Part shown: positions 8,535 to 16,499 of the stretch, in pieces
Layout of the letters: each line of letters begins with the position of its first letter
Position numbering within the stretch: position 1 is the first letter of the stretch
DNA from: Rhodosalinus sp041365695
Lineage (GTDB): Bacteria > Pseudomonadota > Alphaproteobacteria > Rhodobacterales > Rhodobacteraceae
DNA length: 64,000 nt
Reading direction: 5' to 3'
NCBI RefSeq assembly: GCF_041365695.1
Contig: NZ_JBGFSJ010000005.1
Span: 62,001-126,000 of the forward strand
Position numbers and translations under genes: made by a program
Notes under the pieces: model-generated
What the model was told of the DNA's origin: nothing
Database searches by the model: none
What the model saw: the letters and a program-made list of their open reading frames with translations, nothing else

Positions 8535-9362
8535 ATGTCCCACGCCCGGCTCGAAGCCGCAATCGACGCCGCCTGGGAGGCGCGCGACACCATCACGCCC
8601 GCCACCGGCGGCGAGGTCCGCGAGGCCGTGGAGGAGACGCTCCAGGCGCTCGACACGGGCGCGCTTCGCGTGGCCCAGCGCGGAGAGGACGGCGACTGGC
8701 ACGTCAACCAGTGGGCCAAGAAGGCGGTGCTTCTGGGCTTTCGGCTGCATGACATGCAGGCGCAGGACGGGGGGCCGCAGGGCGCGCACTGGTGGGACAA
8801 GGTGGACAGCAAGTTCAAGGGCTGGGGCGAGACCGACTGGCGCGCGGCCGGTTTCCGCGCGGTGCCGAACTGCGTCGTGCGCCGGTCGGCCTATGTCGCG
8901 CCCGGCGTGGTGCTGATGCCGTCCTTCGTGAATGTCGGCGCCTATGTGGACAGCGGCACGATGGTCGATACCTGGGCCACCGTCGGGTCCTGCGCGCAGA
9001 TCGGCAGGAACGTGCACCTGTCGGGCGGGGTGGGCATCGGCGGCGTGCTGGAACCGCTCCAGGCCGACCCCACCATCATCGAGGACAACTGCTTCATCGG
9101 CGCCCGCTCCGAGGTGGTGGAAGGCTGCATCGTGCGCGAGGGCTCGGTGCTCGGCATGGGGGTCTATATCGGCAAGTCCACCAAGATCGTGGACCGCGAG
9201 ACCGGCGAGGTCTTCATGGGCGAAGTGCCGCGCTATTCCGTCGTCGTCTCGGGCTCGATGCCCACGAAGAACGACCTGAACCTCTACTGCGCGGTGATCG
9301 TCAAGCGCGTGGACGAGAAGACCCGCGCCAAGACCGCGATCAACGATCTTCTGCGCGCCTGA
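8535..9362 (+). CDS. dapD: Tetrahydrodipicolinate N-succinyltransferase
   Basis: DapD (275 residues) transfers succinyl from succinyl-CoA to tetrahydrodipicolinate in the succinylase branch of lysine and diaminopimelate synthesis. The sequence has the helical N-terminal domain and the left-handed beta-helix with hexapeptide turns (VVRRSAYVAPGVVLMPSFVN region, then GTMVDTWATVGSCAQIG), and the conserved EDNCFIGARSEVVEG. An AAGGAG site lies about 10 bases before the ATG. It is monocistronic, divergent from the LOG gene and followed by a GC-rich hairpin. dapE, dapF and asd elsewhere in the window complete much of the same route. The call is firm. Confidence 0.95.
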   Translation: MSHARLEAAIDAAWEARDTITPATGGEVREAVEETLQALDTGALRVAQRGEDGDWHVNQWAKKAVLLGFRLHDMQAQDGGPQGAHWWDKVDSKFKGWGETDWRAAGFRAVPNCVVRRSAYVAPGVVLMPSFVNVGAYVDSGTMVDTWATVGSCAQIGRNVHLSGGVGIGGVLEPLQADPTIIEDNCFIGARSEVVEGCIVREGSVLGMGVYIGKSTKIVDRETGEVFMGEVPRYSVVVSGSMPTKNDLNLYCAVIVKRVDEKTRAKTAINDLLRA

Positions 9363-9366
9363 AGAC

Positions 9367-9389
9367 GCGCGCCCGGCCCCCGGGCGCGC
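9367..9389. terminator. Terminator-like hairpin after dapD
   Basis: A perfect 10-base-pair GC stem (GCGCGCCCGG with CCGGGCGCGC) with a three-base loop starts four bases after the dapD stop. There is no T tract, so it may act as a weak or factor-assisted terminator or protect the 3' end. Confidence 0.45.
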
Positions 9390-9426
9390 CGCACCGGCGG
9401 AACAGAACGGTCGGTTTCATCGGAAG

Positions 9427-9502
9427 TGGTGAGCCGTGCAGGATTCGAACCTGCGACCCACTGATTAAAAGTCAGTTGCTCTACCAACTGAGCTAACGGC
9501 CC
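9427..9502 (-). tRNA. tRNA-Lys (anticodon TTT)
   Basis: The minus strand folds as a complete 76-base tRNA with an encoded CCA. The acceptor stem pairs GGGCCGT with ACGGCTC (one G-T), the D arm is GCTCAGTTGGTAGAGC, the anticodon stem ACTGA/TCAGT holds CTTTTAA, and the T arm is GCAGGTTCGAATCCTGC. The anticodon TTT reads lysine codons AAA and AAG. It lies between dapD and dapF. Confidence 0.97.
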
Positions 9503-9512
9503 ACGAGGCGTG

Positions 9513-9541
9513 TGTGTATGAATCGCGTTCGGAGGGGTCAA
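9513..9541 (-). promoter_or_regulatory. Probable tRNA-Lys promoter
   Basis: On the minus strand TTGACC (9541-9536) and TACACA (9518-9513) are spaced by 17 bases. The start point would fall about four bases before the mature tRNA 5' end. The -35 box is close to consensus, the -10 is weak. Confidence 0.55.
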
Positions 9542-9609
9542 CCCCGAAAATCGCAGCCCGTGCCGCGGTGCTCTGGATTCGGCGCGGCGCTCCGATTATA
9601 TCGGCGCGC

Positions 9610-10446
9610 ATGGGTCAAGGCGCAACTCCCGGCCAACCGTTCATGAAGATGCACGGGCTCGGCAACGATTTCGTGGTGCTCGACGCGCGGCAGGGCGGGG
9701 GCGCGCCGTCGCCGGCGCTCGCGCGAGCGCTGGCCGACCGGCACCGCGGCGTGGGCTTCGACCAGCTCGCCGTCATCCATCCGGGCGAGAACGCCGACGC
9801 GCGGCTCGAGTTCCTCAATGCCGACGGCTCGCCCTCGGCGGCCTGCGGCAACGCCACACGCTGCATCGCGCGGCATCTGATGGAGGAGACGGGGCGCGAC
9901 CGGCTTCGCCTCGCCACGGCGCACGGGGTTCTGGAGGCCGTGGACGCGGGCGGCGGCCTCACTTCCGTCAACATGGGCGCCCCCGGCACCGACTGGCGCG
10001 ACATCCCGCTCGCCGAAGCCATGGACACGCTGGAGCTGCCGATCGAGGGCGCGCCCACGGCCACCAGCATGGGCAACCCGCACTGCACCTTCTTCGTGGA
10101 GGACGCGGAGGCCGTACCGCTCGCGCAGTTCGGCCCCCGCTACGAGACGCACCCGCTCTTTCCCGAGCGCGCGAACGTGCAGGTGGCCAGCGTGATCGCC
10201 CCGGACCGGCTGCGGATGCGGGTCTGGGAACGCGGCACGGGCATCACGCTGGCCTCCGGCTCCTCGTCCTGCGCCGTGGCCGTGGCGGCCGCGCGGCGCG
10301 GGCTCGCGGGGCGGCAGGTGGCGGTGGTTCTCGACGGCGGCGAGATCGGGATCGACTGGCGCGAGGACGGCGTCTGGATGACGGGGCCCACGATGCACGT
10401 GTTCTCGGGCACGCTCACGCCCGACTTCCTGGAGGAGGCGGGATGA
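9610..10446 (+). CDS. dapF: Diaminopimelate epimerase, second catalytic Cys replaced by Ser
   Basis: DapF interconverts LL- and meso-diaminopimelate for cell wall and lysine synthesis using two facing cysteines as acid and base. This 278-residue protein has the family order: MHGLGNDFVV, the first catalytic Cys79 in ACGNATRC, GNPHCTFFV, and the WERGTGIT strand. The second motif, usually ACGTGACA, reads ASGSSSCA here, so Ser216 stands where the second catalytic cysteine should be. The TCC codon at 10255-10257 is clear and the frame is intact on both sides. Cys221 is the nearby conserved non-catalytic cysteine. It overlaps mtaB by four bases. It is either a serine-variant DapF or a paralogue with changed chemistry. 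Confidence 0.88.
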   Translation: MGQGATPGQPFMKMHGLGNDFVVLDARQGGGAPSPALARALADRHRGVGFDQLAVIHPGENADARLEFLNADGSPSAACGNATRCIARHLMEETGRDRLRLATAHGVLEAVDAGGGLTSVNMGAPGTDWRDIPLAEAMDTLELPIEGAPTATSMGNPHCTFFVEDAEAVPLAQFGPRYETHPLFPERANVQVASVIAPDRLRMRVWERGTGITLASGSSSCAVAVAAARRGLAGRQVAVVLDGGEIGIDWREDGVWMTGPTMHVFSGTLTPDFLEEAG

Positions 10447-11699
10447 ACGCGCCCCGTTTCACCACGCTCGGCTGCCGGCTCAACGCCTACGAGACGGAGG
10501 CGATGAAGGAGCTCTCCGCCGCCGCCGGCCTCGGCGACGCGGTGGTCGTCAACACCTGCGCGGTGACGGCGGAAGCCGTGCGCAAGGCACGGCAGGAGAT
10601 TCGGCGCCTGCGCCGCGAGCACCCCGAGGCACGGCTGATCGTCACCGGCTGCGCCGCGCAGACCGAGCCCGGGACCTTCGCCGCAATGGACGAGGTGGAC
10701 GCGGTGATCGGCAACGCCGAGAAGATGCGCGCCGAGACCTGGGCGGGCCTCGCCGCCGACTTCGTGGGCCAGACCGAGCGCGTGCAGGTGGACGACATCA
10801 TGTCGGTGCGCGAGACGGCGGGGCACCTGATCGACGGGTTCGGCACCCGCTCGCGCGCCTATGTCCAGATCCAGAACGGCTGCGACCATCGCTGCACCTT
10901 CTGCATCATCCCCTTCGGACGCGGGAATTCCCGGTCGGTGCCGGCGGGTGTCGTCGTGGACCAGATCGCGCGGCTGGTGGAGGCGGGCTACAACGAGGTC
11001 GTGCTGACCGGCGTCGACCTCACGAGCTGGGGCGCGGACCTGCCCGCGGCGCCGCGCCTCGGCGATCTGGTGCTGCGCATCCTGAAACTCGTGCCGGATC
11101 TGCCGCGGCTCCGGCTTTCCTCGATCGACTCGATCGAGGCGGACGAAAGCCTCATGCAGGCGATCGCGACCGAGCCGCGGCTGATGCCGCATCTTCACCT
11201 CTCGCTTCAGCACGGCGACGACCTGATCCTCAAGCGCATGAAGCGCCGGCACCTTCGCGACGACGCGATCCGCTTCTGCGAAGAGGCGCGGCGGCTGCGC
11301 CCCGACATGACCTTCGGAGCCGACATCATCGCGGGCTTTCCCACCGAGACCGAGGCGCATTTCGAGAACGCGCTGCGGCTGGTGGAGGAGTGCGGCCTCA
11401 CCTGGCTGCACGTCTTTCCCTACTCGCCGCGCCCCGGAACCCCCGCCGCCCGCATGCCGCAGGTGGACGCGCGCGCCATCAAGGACCGCGCGCGGCGCCT
11501 GCGGGCAGCAGGCGCCGCGCGCGTCGCGGCGCATCTCGCGGCGCAGCACGGCCACCGCCACGACGTTCTCATGGAGCATCCGCGCCTCGGCCGCACCGAA
11601 CAGTTCACCGAGGTGAGCTTCGCCGAGGATCGGCCCGAGGGCGCGATCGTCTCCGCGACGATCGAGGGCGACGACGGCGCGCGCCTCCGGGCGGCCTGA
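10443..11699 (+). CDS. mtaB: tRNA t6A37 methylthiotransferase MtaB
   Basis: This 418-residue radical-SAM methylthiotransferase adds a methylthio group to t6A37 of tRNAs reading ANN codons. The UPF0004 domain supplies Cys11, Cys39 and Cys70 for one iron-sulfur cluster, and CDHRCTFC (Cys147, Cys151, Cys154) holds the SAM cluster. The sequence IPFGRGNSRSVP and the short C-terminal TRAM-like end separate MtaB from MiaB and RimO. The ATG overlaps the dapF stop (ATGA), so the two are co-translated; this dapF-mtaB pairing has no obvious metabolic link. The call is firm at family level. Confidence 0.9.
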   Translation: MNAPRFTTLGCRLNAYETEAMKELSAAAGLGDAVVVNTCAVTAEAVRKARQEIRRLRREHPEARLIVTGCAAQTEPGTFAAMDEVDAVIGNAEKMRAETWAGLAADFVGQTERVQVDDIMSVRETAGHLIDGFGTRSRAYVQIQNGCDHRCTFCIIPFGRGNSRSVPAGVVVDQIARLVEAGYNEVVLTGVDLTSWGADLPAAPRLGDLVLRILKLVPDLPRLRLSSIDSIEADESLMQAIATEPRLMPHLHLSLQHGDDLILKRMKRRHLRDDAIRFCEEARRLRPDMTFGADIIAGFPTETEAHFENALRLVEECGLTWLHVFPYSPRPGTPAARMPQVDARAIKDRARRLRAAGAARVAAHLAAQHGHRHDVLMEHPRLGRTEQFTEVSFAEDRPEGAIVSATIEGDDGARLRAA

Positions 11700-11779
11700 C
11701 GCGCCGCGGGTCCGCCGCGCGTGATGGACACCGCTTTGCCGCACGCCTAGACTCTGCCCGACGCCACCGGAGCGCCGCC

Positions 11780-12382
11780 ATGCAGCTTCTTACCGCCCCG
11801 CCATCCCCCTTCGCCCGAAAGGTCCGCGTCTGCGTGATCGAGGCCGGCCTTTCCGACGAGGTGCGGGAGGTCGACACCGCCGCCTCGGCCCTCGCGCCCG
11901 ACCCGGCGATCACCTCCCACAATCCCCTGGGCAAGATTCCTGCGCTGATCCGGGAAGACGGCCCCGCGCTTTACGACAGCCGGGTCATCTGCCGCTGGCT
12001 CGATGCGCGTGCGGGCGCAGGGCTCTATCCCGACGCGCGGCTCTGGGAGACGCTCACGCTCGAGGCGACGGCCGACGGGATCATGGATGCCGCGGTGCTG
12101 ATGGTCTACGAGCACCGTTTCCGGCCCGAGCCGCACCGCTCCGAGGAGTGGATCGAGGGCCAGTGGGGCAAGATAGCGCGCGCGCTCGACACGCTGGAGG
12201 CGCGCTGGATGAGCCATCTGGCAGGCCGCCTCGACATGGGGCAGATCGCGCTGGGCTGCGCGCTGGGCTACCTCGACTTCCGTCACCCCGATAGGCCCTG
12301 GCGGGCCGGGCGCGGCGCGCTCGACGACTGGTACGCGGTGTTCGGCGAGCGCGCGGCGATGCAGGCCACGCGCCCGGCCTGA
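11780..12382 (+). CDS. Glutathione S-transferase family protein
   Basis: A 200-residue thioredoxin-fold GST. The N-terminal domain has SPFARKVRV (residues 9-17), with the serine or a neighbour as the glutathione-activating residue, the cis-proline segment GKIPALI and the glutathione-binding DSRVICRWL. The helical C-terminal domain holds the D-M-G-Q-I-A-L-G-C-A motif where most GSTs have the N-capping aspartate. Family members conjugate glutathione or detoxify electrophiles; the substrate here cannot be read. It stands alone, about 80 bases after mtaB, and converges on the outer-membrane protein gene. Confidence 0.82.
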   Translation: MQLLTAPPSPFARKVRVCVIEAGLSDEVREVDTAASALAPDPAITSHNPLGKIPALIREDGPALYDSRVICRWLDARAGAGLYPDARLWETLTLEATADGIMDAAVLMVYEHRFRPEPHRSEEWIEGQWGKIARALDTLEARWMSHLAGRLDMGQIALGCALGYLDFRHPDRPWRAGRGALDDWYAVFGERAAMQATRPA

Positions 12383-12391
12383 CGCGCCGCC

Positions 12392-13051
12392 TCAGAACTT
12401 GTAGCTCACGCCGACATTGATCGCGTTGGTGTAGAGGTCGGTTTCGAAAGAGCCGCCGCTGTCGAGATCGACGTCGTTCCACGACGCGGTGAACTGGTAT
12501 TCGCCGAAGGCCGCCCAGCTTTCGGTGAGATCGTAGCTCGCGCCCGCGAAAAGGCGCACGGCCGGCCCCGTGAGCTGGTAGCCGTAGGTGCGCGGCCCGC
12601 CGGCGCTGGCCTGCACGTCGACATGCGGGATCGCGACCCCGACACCCGCGCCGACATAGGGCGTGACACCGCCCCACATGTCCTTCCAACGGCGCTGCGC
12701 GTTCACGGTGACGATGTTGTGCCCGTCGGTCAGCTCGAAACGGTCGAAGCCGAGGGCTGCGCGGTCCGAGTCGGGCATGTAGGCCTTGGTATGGGTCGCC
12801 TCGAAGCCCCAGCCGAAACTCTCGCTCCGCCAGAACGTGACGCGCCCGCCATAGTAGGGCGGCATGTCGAACGACTTTCCGTCCCAGCCGATGGTGCGGG
12901 AAAACGCGCCCGCGTCCGGGTCGCTGCCCTCGACACGGCTGTGCGGCAATGTCTGCCAGCCGATGTAGAGGCCGAGTTCCGTCTCCGCGGCAGCGGGCAT
13001 CGACAAGAGCCCCGAAAGGGCCGCGCCGAGGGCGATCGTCCACCGTTGCAT
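12392..13051 (-). CDS. Outer-membrane beta-barrel protein, LpxQ-like
   Basis: A 219-residue protein with a signal peptide (cleavage near AAA-ETELG) and alternating amphipathic strands ending in VGVSYKF, the terminal aromatic signature for outer-membrane insertion. The segments GWQTLPHSRVEG, GWDGKSFDMPPYYGGR and FELTDGHNIVTVN resemble proteins annotated as lipid A oxidase in rhizobia and Rhodobacterales. LpxQ converts the proximal glucosamine of lipid A to 2-aminogluconate, but that role is only suggested here by motif recall. The barrel topology is the sound part. It is alone and converges on the GST gene. Confidence 0.65.
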   Translation of the reverse strand: MQRWTIALGAALSGLLSMPAAAETELGLYIGWQTLPHSRVEGSDPDAGAFSRTIGWDGKSFDMPPYYGGRVTFWRSESFGWGFEATHTKAYMPDSDRAALGFDRFELTDGHNIVTVNAQRRWKDMWGGVTPYVGAGVGVAIPHVDVQASAGGPRTYGYQLTGPAVRLFAGASYDLTESWAAFGEYQFTASWNDVDLDSGGSFETDLYTNAINVGVSYKF

Positions 13052-13309
13052 TCGCTTGTACCTCGCTGTCTACCGCGTGGGACCGCGGGGTGCCCGTTCT
13101 TTACGCCTCCTCGCGGGCGGGCTCAACCGTCCTGGCGGGCGGGCTGAACCGCGACCAATCGGCGCTCCCGGCCGATGGCGGGCCGGGTTGCGCTGGACGG
13201 GGGGACGCCACCCCGCTAAATAACCCCTCGACCGCGGGGGCTTGCGCAAGCTCCCTGGTGGCATGACCATTCCAGGGGCCATGGCCGGCCCAAGCAAGGA
13301 GATGACGAC
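13052..13309. other. Intergenic control region between outer-membrane gene and petA
   Basis: This 258-base gap separates divergent genes. It holds an inverted repeat ATCGGC-N7-GCCGAT at 13158-13176 and the perfect 12-base palindrome GCTTGCGCAAGC at 13240-13251. No convincing sigma-70 hexamer pair was found. Promoters for both petABC and the barrel gene should lie here. Confidence 0.5.
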
Positions 13310-13873
13310 GTGTCCCACGCCGAAGACCACGACAGCAGCCGGAGGGATTTCCTCTATTACGCAACGGCGGGCGCCGGGGCCGTGGCCGCAGGCGCCGCGA
13401 TCTGGCCCCTCGTCGACCAGATGAACCCCTCGGCCGACGTCCAGGCACTCTCGACGATCCGCGTCGACGTGTCGGGCGTCGAGCCCGGAACGCAGCTGAC
13501 CGTGAAATACCTGGGCAAGCCGGTGTTCATCCGCCGCCGCACCCCCGAGGAGATCGAGGCGGAACGCCAGGTGGAGGTCAGCACGCTGATCGACCGGGAG
13601 GCCCGCAACCCCAACATTCAGGGCGACACGACCGCGACGGACGAAAACCGCACGCTGGACGAAGGTGGCGAGTGGCTGGTGCAGATCGGCGTCTGCACCC
13701 ATCTCGGCTGCGTTCCCATCGGTGACGGCGCCGGCGACTTCAACGGCTGGTTCTGCCCCTGCCACGGCTCGCACTACGACGGCGCCGGCCGCATCCGGAA
13801 GGGGCCCGCGCCCGAAAACCTTCACATCCCCGTCGCCGAATTCGCCGACGAGACCACGATCAAGCTCGGGTAA
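13310..13873 (+). CDS. petA: Ubiquinol-cytochrome c reductase iron-sulfur subunit (Rieske)
   Basis: The Rieske protein (187 residues) passes electrons from quinol to cytochrome c1 in the bc1 complex. A twin-arginine signal SRRDFL at 10-15 and a single membrane anchor (about 16-36) are kept in the mature protein. The [2Fe-2S] ligands are Cys129/His131 in CTHLGC and Cys149/His152 in CPCHGS, with Cys134 and Cys151 as the disulfide. Translation starts at GTG: the ATG at 13302 is out of frame and AAGGAG lies eight bases before the GTG. It is first in petABC. The call is firm. Confidence 0.97.
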   Translation: MSHAEDHDSSRRDFLYYATAGAGAVAAGAAIWPLVDQMNPSADVQALSTIRVDVSGVEPGTQLTVKYLGKPVFIRRRTPEEIEAERQVEVSTLIDREARNPNIQGDTTATDENRTLDEGGEWLVQIGVCTHLGCVPIGDGAGDFNGWFCPCHGSHYDGAGRIRKGPAPENLHIPVAEFADETTIKLG

Positions 13874-13885
13874 GGAGACGCACCA

Positions 13886-15229
13886 ATGTCTGGTATCCCG
13901 CACGACCACTACGAGCCGCGGAGCGATGGCGAAAAGTGGCTTCACCGCCGTCTGCCCATCGCGGCCCTGCTCTACGACACGATCAAGATCCCCACGCCCA
14001 TCAACCTGAACTGGATGTGGATCTGGGGCATCGTCCTGACCTTCACGCTGGCGTTGCAGATCATCACCGGCATCGTGCTCGTGATGCACTACACGCCGCA
14101 TGCCGACATGGCCTTCGCCAGCGTCGAGCACATCATGCGCAACGTGAACGGCGGGCACTTCCTGCGGTATCTGCACATGAACGGCGCCTCGCTGTTCTTC
14201 GTCGCCGTCTACGCGCACATCGCACGCGGGCTCTACTACGGGTCCTACAAGGCGCCGCGCGAGATCACCTGGATCATCGGTATCCTGATCTACCTGCTGA
14301 TGATGGCGACGGCCTTCATGGGCTACGTGCTGCCGTGGGGCCAGATGTCGTTCTGGGGCGCCACCGTGATCACCGGCCTCTTCGGCGCGATCCCGTTCAT
14401 CGGCGATTCGCTGCTGGTCTGGCTGCAGGGCGGCCCGGCCGTCGGCAACGCGACGCTGCAGCGGTTCTTCTCGCTGCACTACCTGATGCCGTTCATCATC
14501 GCCGGCCTCGTGATCGTCCACATCTGGGCCTTCCACACCACGGGTAACAACAACCCCACCGGCGTGGAGGTGCGGCGCACCTCGAAGGCGGAAGCCGAGA
14601 AGGACACCGTTCCCTTCTGGCCCTACTTCGTGATGAAGGACCTGTTCGCGCTCGGCGTGATCTTCATCATCTTCTTCGCCATCGTCGGCTTCATGCCGAA
14701 CTACCTCGGCCACCCCGACAACTACATCGAGGCCGACCCGCTGGTGACCCCGGCGCACATCGTTCCGGAGTGGTACTTCCTGCCCTTCTACGCGATCCTG
14801 CGCGCCTTCGACGACTCGGTCTGGATCGTCCAGTTCACGAGCTTCATCACCGGCGGCATCATCGACGCCAAGTTCTTCGGCGTACTGGCGATGTTCGGCT
14901 CGATCATCGTGGTCGCGCTGGTGCCTTGGCTCGACACGTCGAACGTGCGGTCGGGCCGCTACCGGCCGATGTTCAAGTGGTGGTTCGCGCTCTTCTGCGT
15001 CGACTTCTTCGTGCTGATGTGGGCGGGCGCGATGCCGGCGGAAGGCATCTACCCGGTCATCGCCCTGATCGGCGCCACCTACTGGTTCGCCTTCTTCCTC
15101 GTGATCCTGCCGCTCCTGGGCGTGCTGGAGAAGCCGCAACCGCAGCCGGCGACCATCGAGGAGGATTTCAAGGCCCATCTCTCGTCCGACGAAGGCACGG
15201 CCAAGCCCGCCGCCCAGCCGGCCGAGTGA
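13886..15229 (+). CDS. petB: Cytochrome b of the bc1 complex
   Basis: Cytochrome b (447 residues) is the diheme quinol-oxidising membrane core of the bc1 complex. Seen are the LNWMWIWG opening, the GGHFLRYLHMNGAS helix, histidine ligands in HYTPHADM and in HIWAFHTTG, the LPWGQMSFWGATV quinol-site block, and PEWYFLPFYAILR, the PEWY motif of the Qo site. At least eight transmembrane helices are apparent. The C-terminal extension of about 40 charged residues is common in alphaproteobacteria. It follows petA by 12 bases with a GGAG site. The call is firm. Confidence 0.97.
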   Translation: MSGIPHDHYEPRSDGEKWLHRRLPIAALLYDTIKIPTPINLNWMWIWGIVLTFTLALQIITGIVLVMHYTPHADMAFASVEHIMRNVNGGHFLRYLHMNGASLFFVAVYAHIARGLYYGSYKAPREITWIIGILIYLLMMATAFMGYVLPWGQMSFWGATVITGLFGAIPFIGDSLLVWLQGGPAVGNATLQRFFSLHYLMPFIIAGLVIVHIWAFHTTGNNNPTGVEVRRTSKAEAEKDTVPFWPYFVMKDLFALGVIFIIFFAIVGFMPNYLGHPDNYIEADPLVTPAHIVPEWYFLPFYAILRAFDDSVWIVQFTSFITGGIIDAKFFGVLAMFGSIIVVALVPWLDTSNVRSGRYRPMFKWWFALFCVDFFVLMWAGAMPAEGIYPVIALIGATYWFAFFLVILPLLGVLEKPQPQPATIEEDFKAHLSSDEGTAKPAAQPAE

Positions 15230-15246
15230 GAAAGGACGCAAACGAC

Positions 15247-16062
15247 ATGCTGAAGAAACTCGCAGCCTCCGCGGCCCTGTCGCTCGCAGCCACCGGCGCT
15301 TTCGCCGCCGGTGGCGCCGGGGATGTGCAGGATTTCGCCTTCTCCTTCGAGGGGCCGTTCGGAACCTACGACCAGGCGCAGCTCCAGCGCGGCCTGCAGG
15401 TCTATACTCAGGTCTGCTCCGCGTGCCACGGGCTGGAACATGTGCCGATCCGCACTCTCACCAGCGAGACCGGCCCGGGCATGCCGGCCGATCAGGTTCG
15501 CGCCTACGCCGAGCAGTTCATGGTCATCGACGCGGCCTCGAATCCCGAACTCGTGGACGCCGAAACCGGCGACCTGCGCCCGCTGCGGCCGACGGATCAC
15601 TTCCCGGCGAACGAGACGCAGGGCGCGCCCGACCTTTCGCTGATGGCCAAGGCCCGGGCGGGCTTCAGCGGCCCCTACGGCACCGGCATCGCGCAGCTCT
15701 TCAAGGGCATGGGTGGTGCGGAATACACCGCGTCGCTGCTCCTCGGCTACACTGGAGAGGACAAGGTGGAGGCCGGCGCCGTGCTCTACGAGAACACGGT
15801 GATCGACGGCGGCTGGATCAACATGGCCCCGCCGCTTTACGAAGGCGCGGTGGAGTACGCCGACGGCACGCCCGCAACGGAAGAGCAGATGGCGAAGGAC
15901 GTGGCCGCCTTCCTGATGTGGACGGCCGAGCCCAAGATGATGGAACGCAAGCAGGCCGGCTTCACCGGGGTGCTGTTCCTGACCATCCTGACCGTGCTGC
16001 TTTACCTCACCAACAAGCGCCTCTGGGCGCCCGTCAAGGCCCGGGCGAAGAAGGGCGAGTGA
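15247..16062 (+). CDS. petC: Cytochrome c1 of the bc1 complex
   Basis: Cytochrome c1 (271 residues) takes electrons from the Rieske centre and passes them to soluble cytochrome c. It has a signal peptide cut after ATGAFA, a single CSACH heme-binding site at Cys57-His61, the expected axial methionine region in the second half, the GGWINMAPPL block, and one C-terminal anchor helix (GVLFLTILTVLLYL). It is the last gene of petABC, 17 bases after petB, and is followed by a strong hairpin terminator. The call is firm. Confidence 0.97.
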   Translation: MLKKLAASAALSLAATGAFAAGGAGDVQDFAFSFEGPFGTYDQAQLQRGLQVYTQVCSACHGLEHVPIRTLTSETGPGMPADQVRAYAEQFMVIDAASNPELVDAETGDLRPLRPTDHFPANETQGAPDLSLMAKARAGFSGPYGTGIAQLFKGMGGAEYTASLLLGYTGEDKVEAGAVLYENTVIDGGWINMAPPLYEGAVEYADGTPATEEQMAKDVAAFLMWTAEPKMMERKQAGFTGVLFLTILTVLLYLTNKRLWAPVKARAKKGE

Positions 16063-16091
16063 CACCGCTCGCCTGAACCGGATCCCATCGC

Positions 16092-16118
16092 CCCCCGCGC
16101 CCCGGCGCGGGGGTTTTT
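16092..16118. terminator. Rho-independent terminator of petABC
   Basis: CCCCCGCGCC pairs perfectly with GGCGCGGGGG around a very short loop, followed by TTTTT at 16114-16118. It lies 30 bases after the petC stop. The last T begins the stop codon of the converging minus-strand gene, so it may serve both strands. Confidence 0.9.
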
Positions 16119-16489
16119 CATGCGCCGTCGCGGCAGTGACGGCGGAAGGCCCGCTTCAGCAGATCCAGCTCCTCGCGCAGCAGCGCGATCTCGGCGCGGA
16201 TGTCGTGGTCGAGCGCTTCGCCCGCGAGAATGCAGAAGCTTTCCAGCGTCTCGCCGCTTGCCCCGTCCCGGATGACGAAGGTCTGCACCCCGTCGGCGAT
16301 CGCGGCGGCCGGCACCGGCACGCTGAGCCGCCAGAGCGCGCCATCCTCGGCGGACTGTTCCAGCCGCACGCCTTCGACGGGGCGGGCGTCGTGCAGCACC
16401 TCGATCTCGGGCGGGGCCGACGCGCCGGACACGAGGCCCTCCCACAGGCCGCCGGAAAGCCGGGTCTTCGTCACGGTCAGCGTGGACAT
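16118..16489 (-). CDS. Unknown protein, 123 residues
   Basis: I do not recognise this protein. It starts MSTLTVTKTRLSGGLWEG, has a beta-rich middle (PPEIEVLHDARPVEGVRL, VQTFVIRDG) and an acidic-to-basic helical end (IALLREELDLLKRAF) that looks like a short coiled coil. No signal peptide is present. It follows the DUF6478-like gene by 10 bases on the same strand, so the two are almost certainly one operon. The codon use matches its neighbours, which supports a real gene. Its stop codon touches the T tract of the petABC terminator. Confidence 0.7.
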   Translation of the reverse strand: MSTLTVTKTRLSGGLWEGLVSGASAPPEIEVLHDARPVEGVRLEQSAEDGALWRLSVPVPAAAIADGVQTFVIRDGASGETLESFCILAGEALDHDIRAEIALLREELDLLKRAFRRHCRDGA

Positions 16490-16499
16490 GGGCTGCCCC

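Noticed and set aside
13070..15241. Very long open frame (723 codons) on the minus strand
   Set aside because: It is antisense to petA and petB, which are certain. Its product is dominated by Asp, Arg, Glu, His and Val, the usual mark of a shadow frame in GC-rich DNA.
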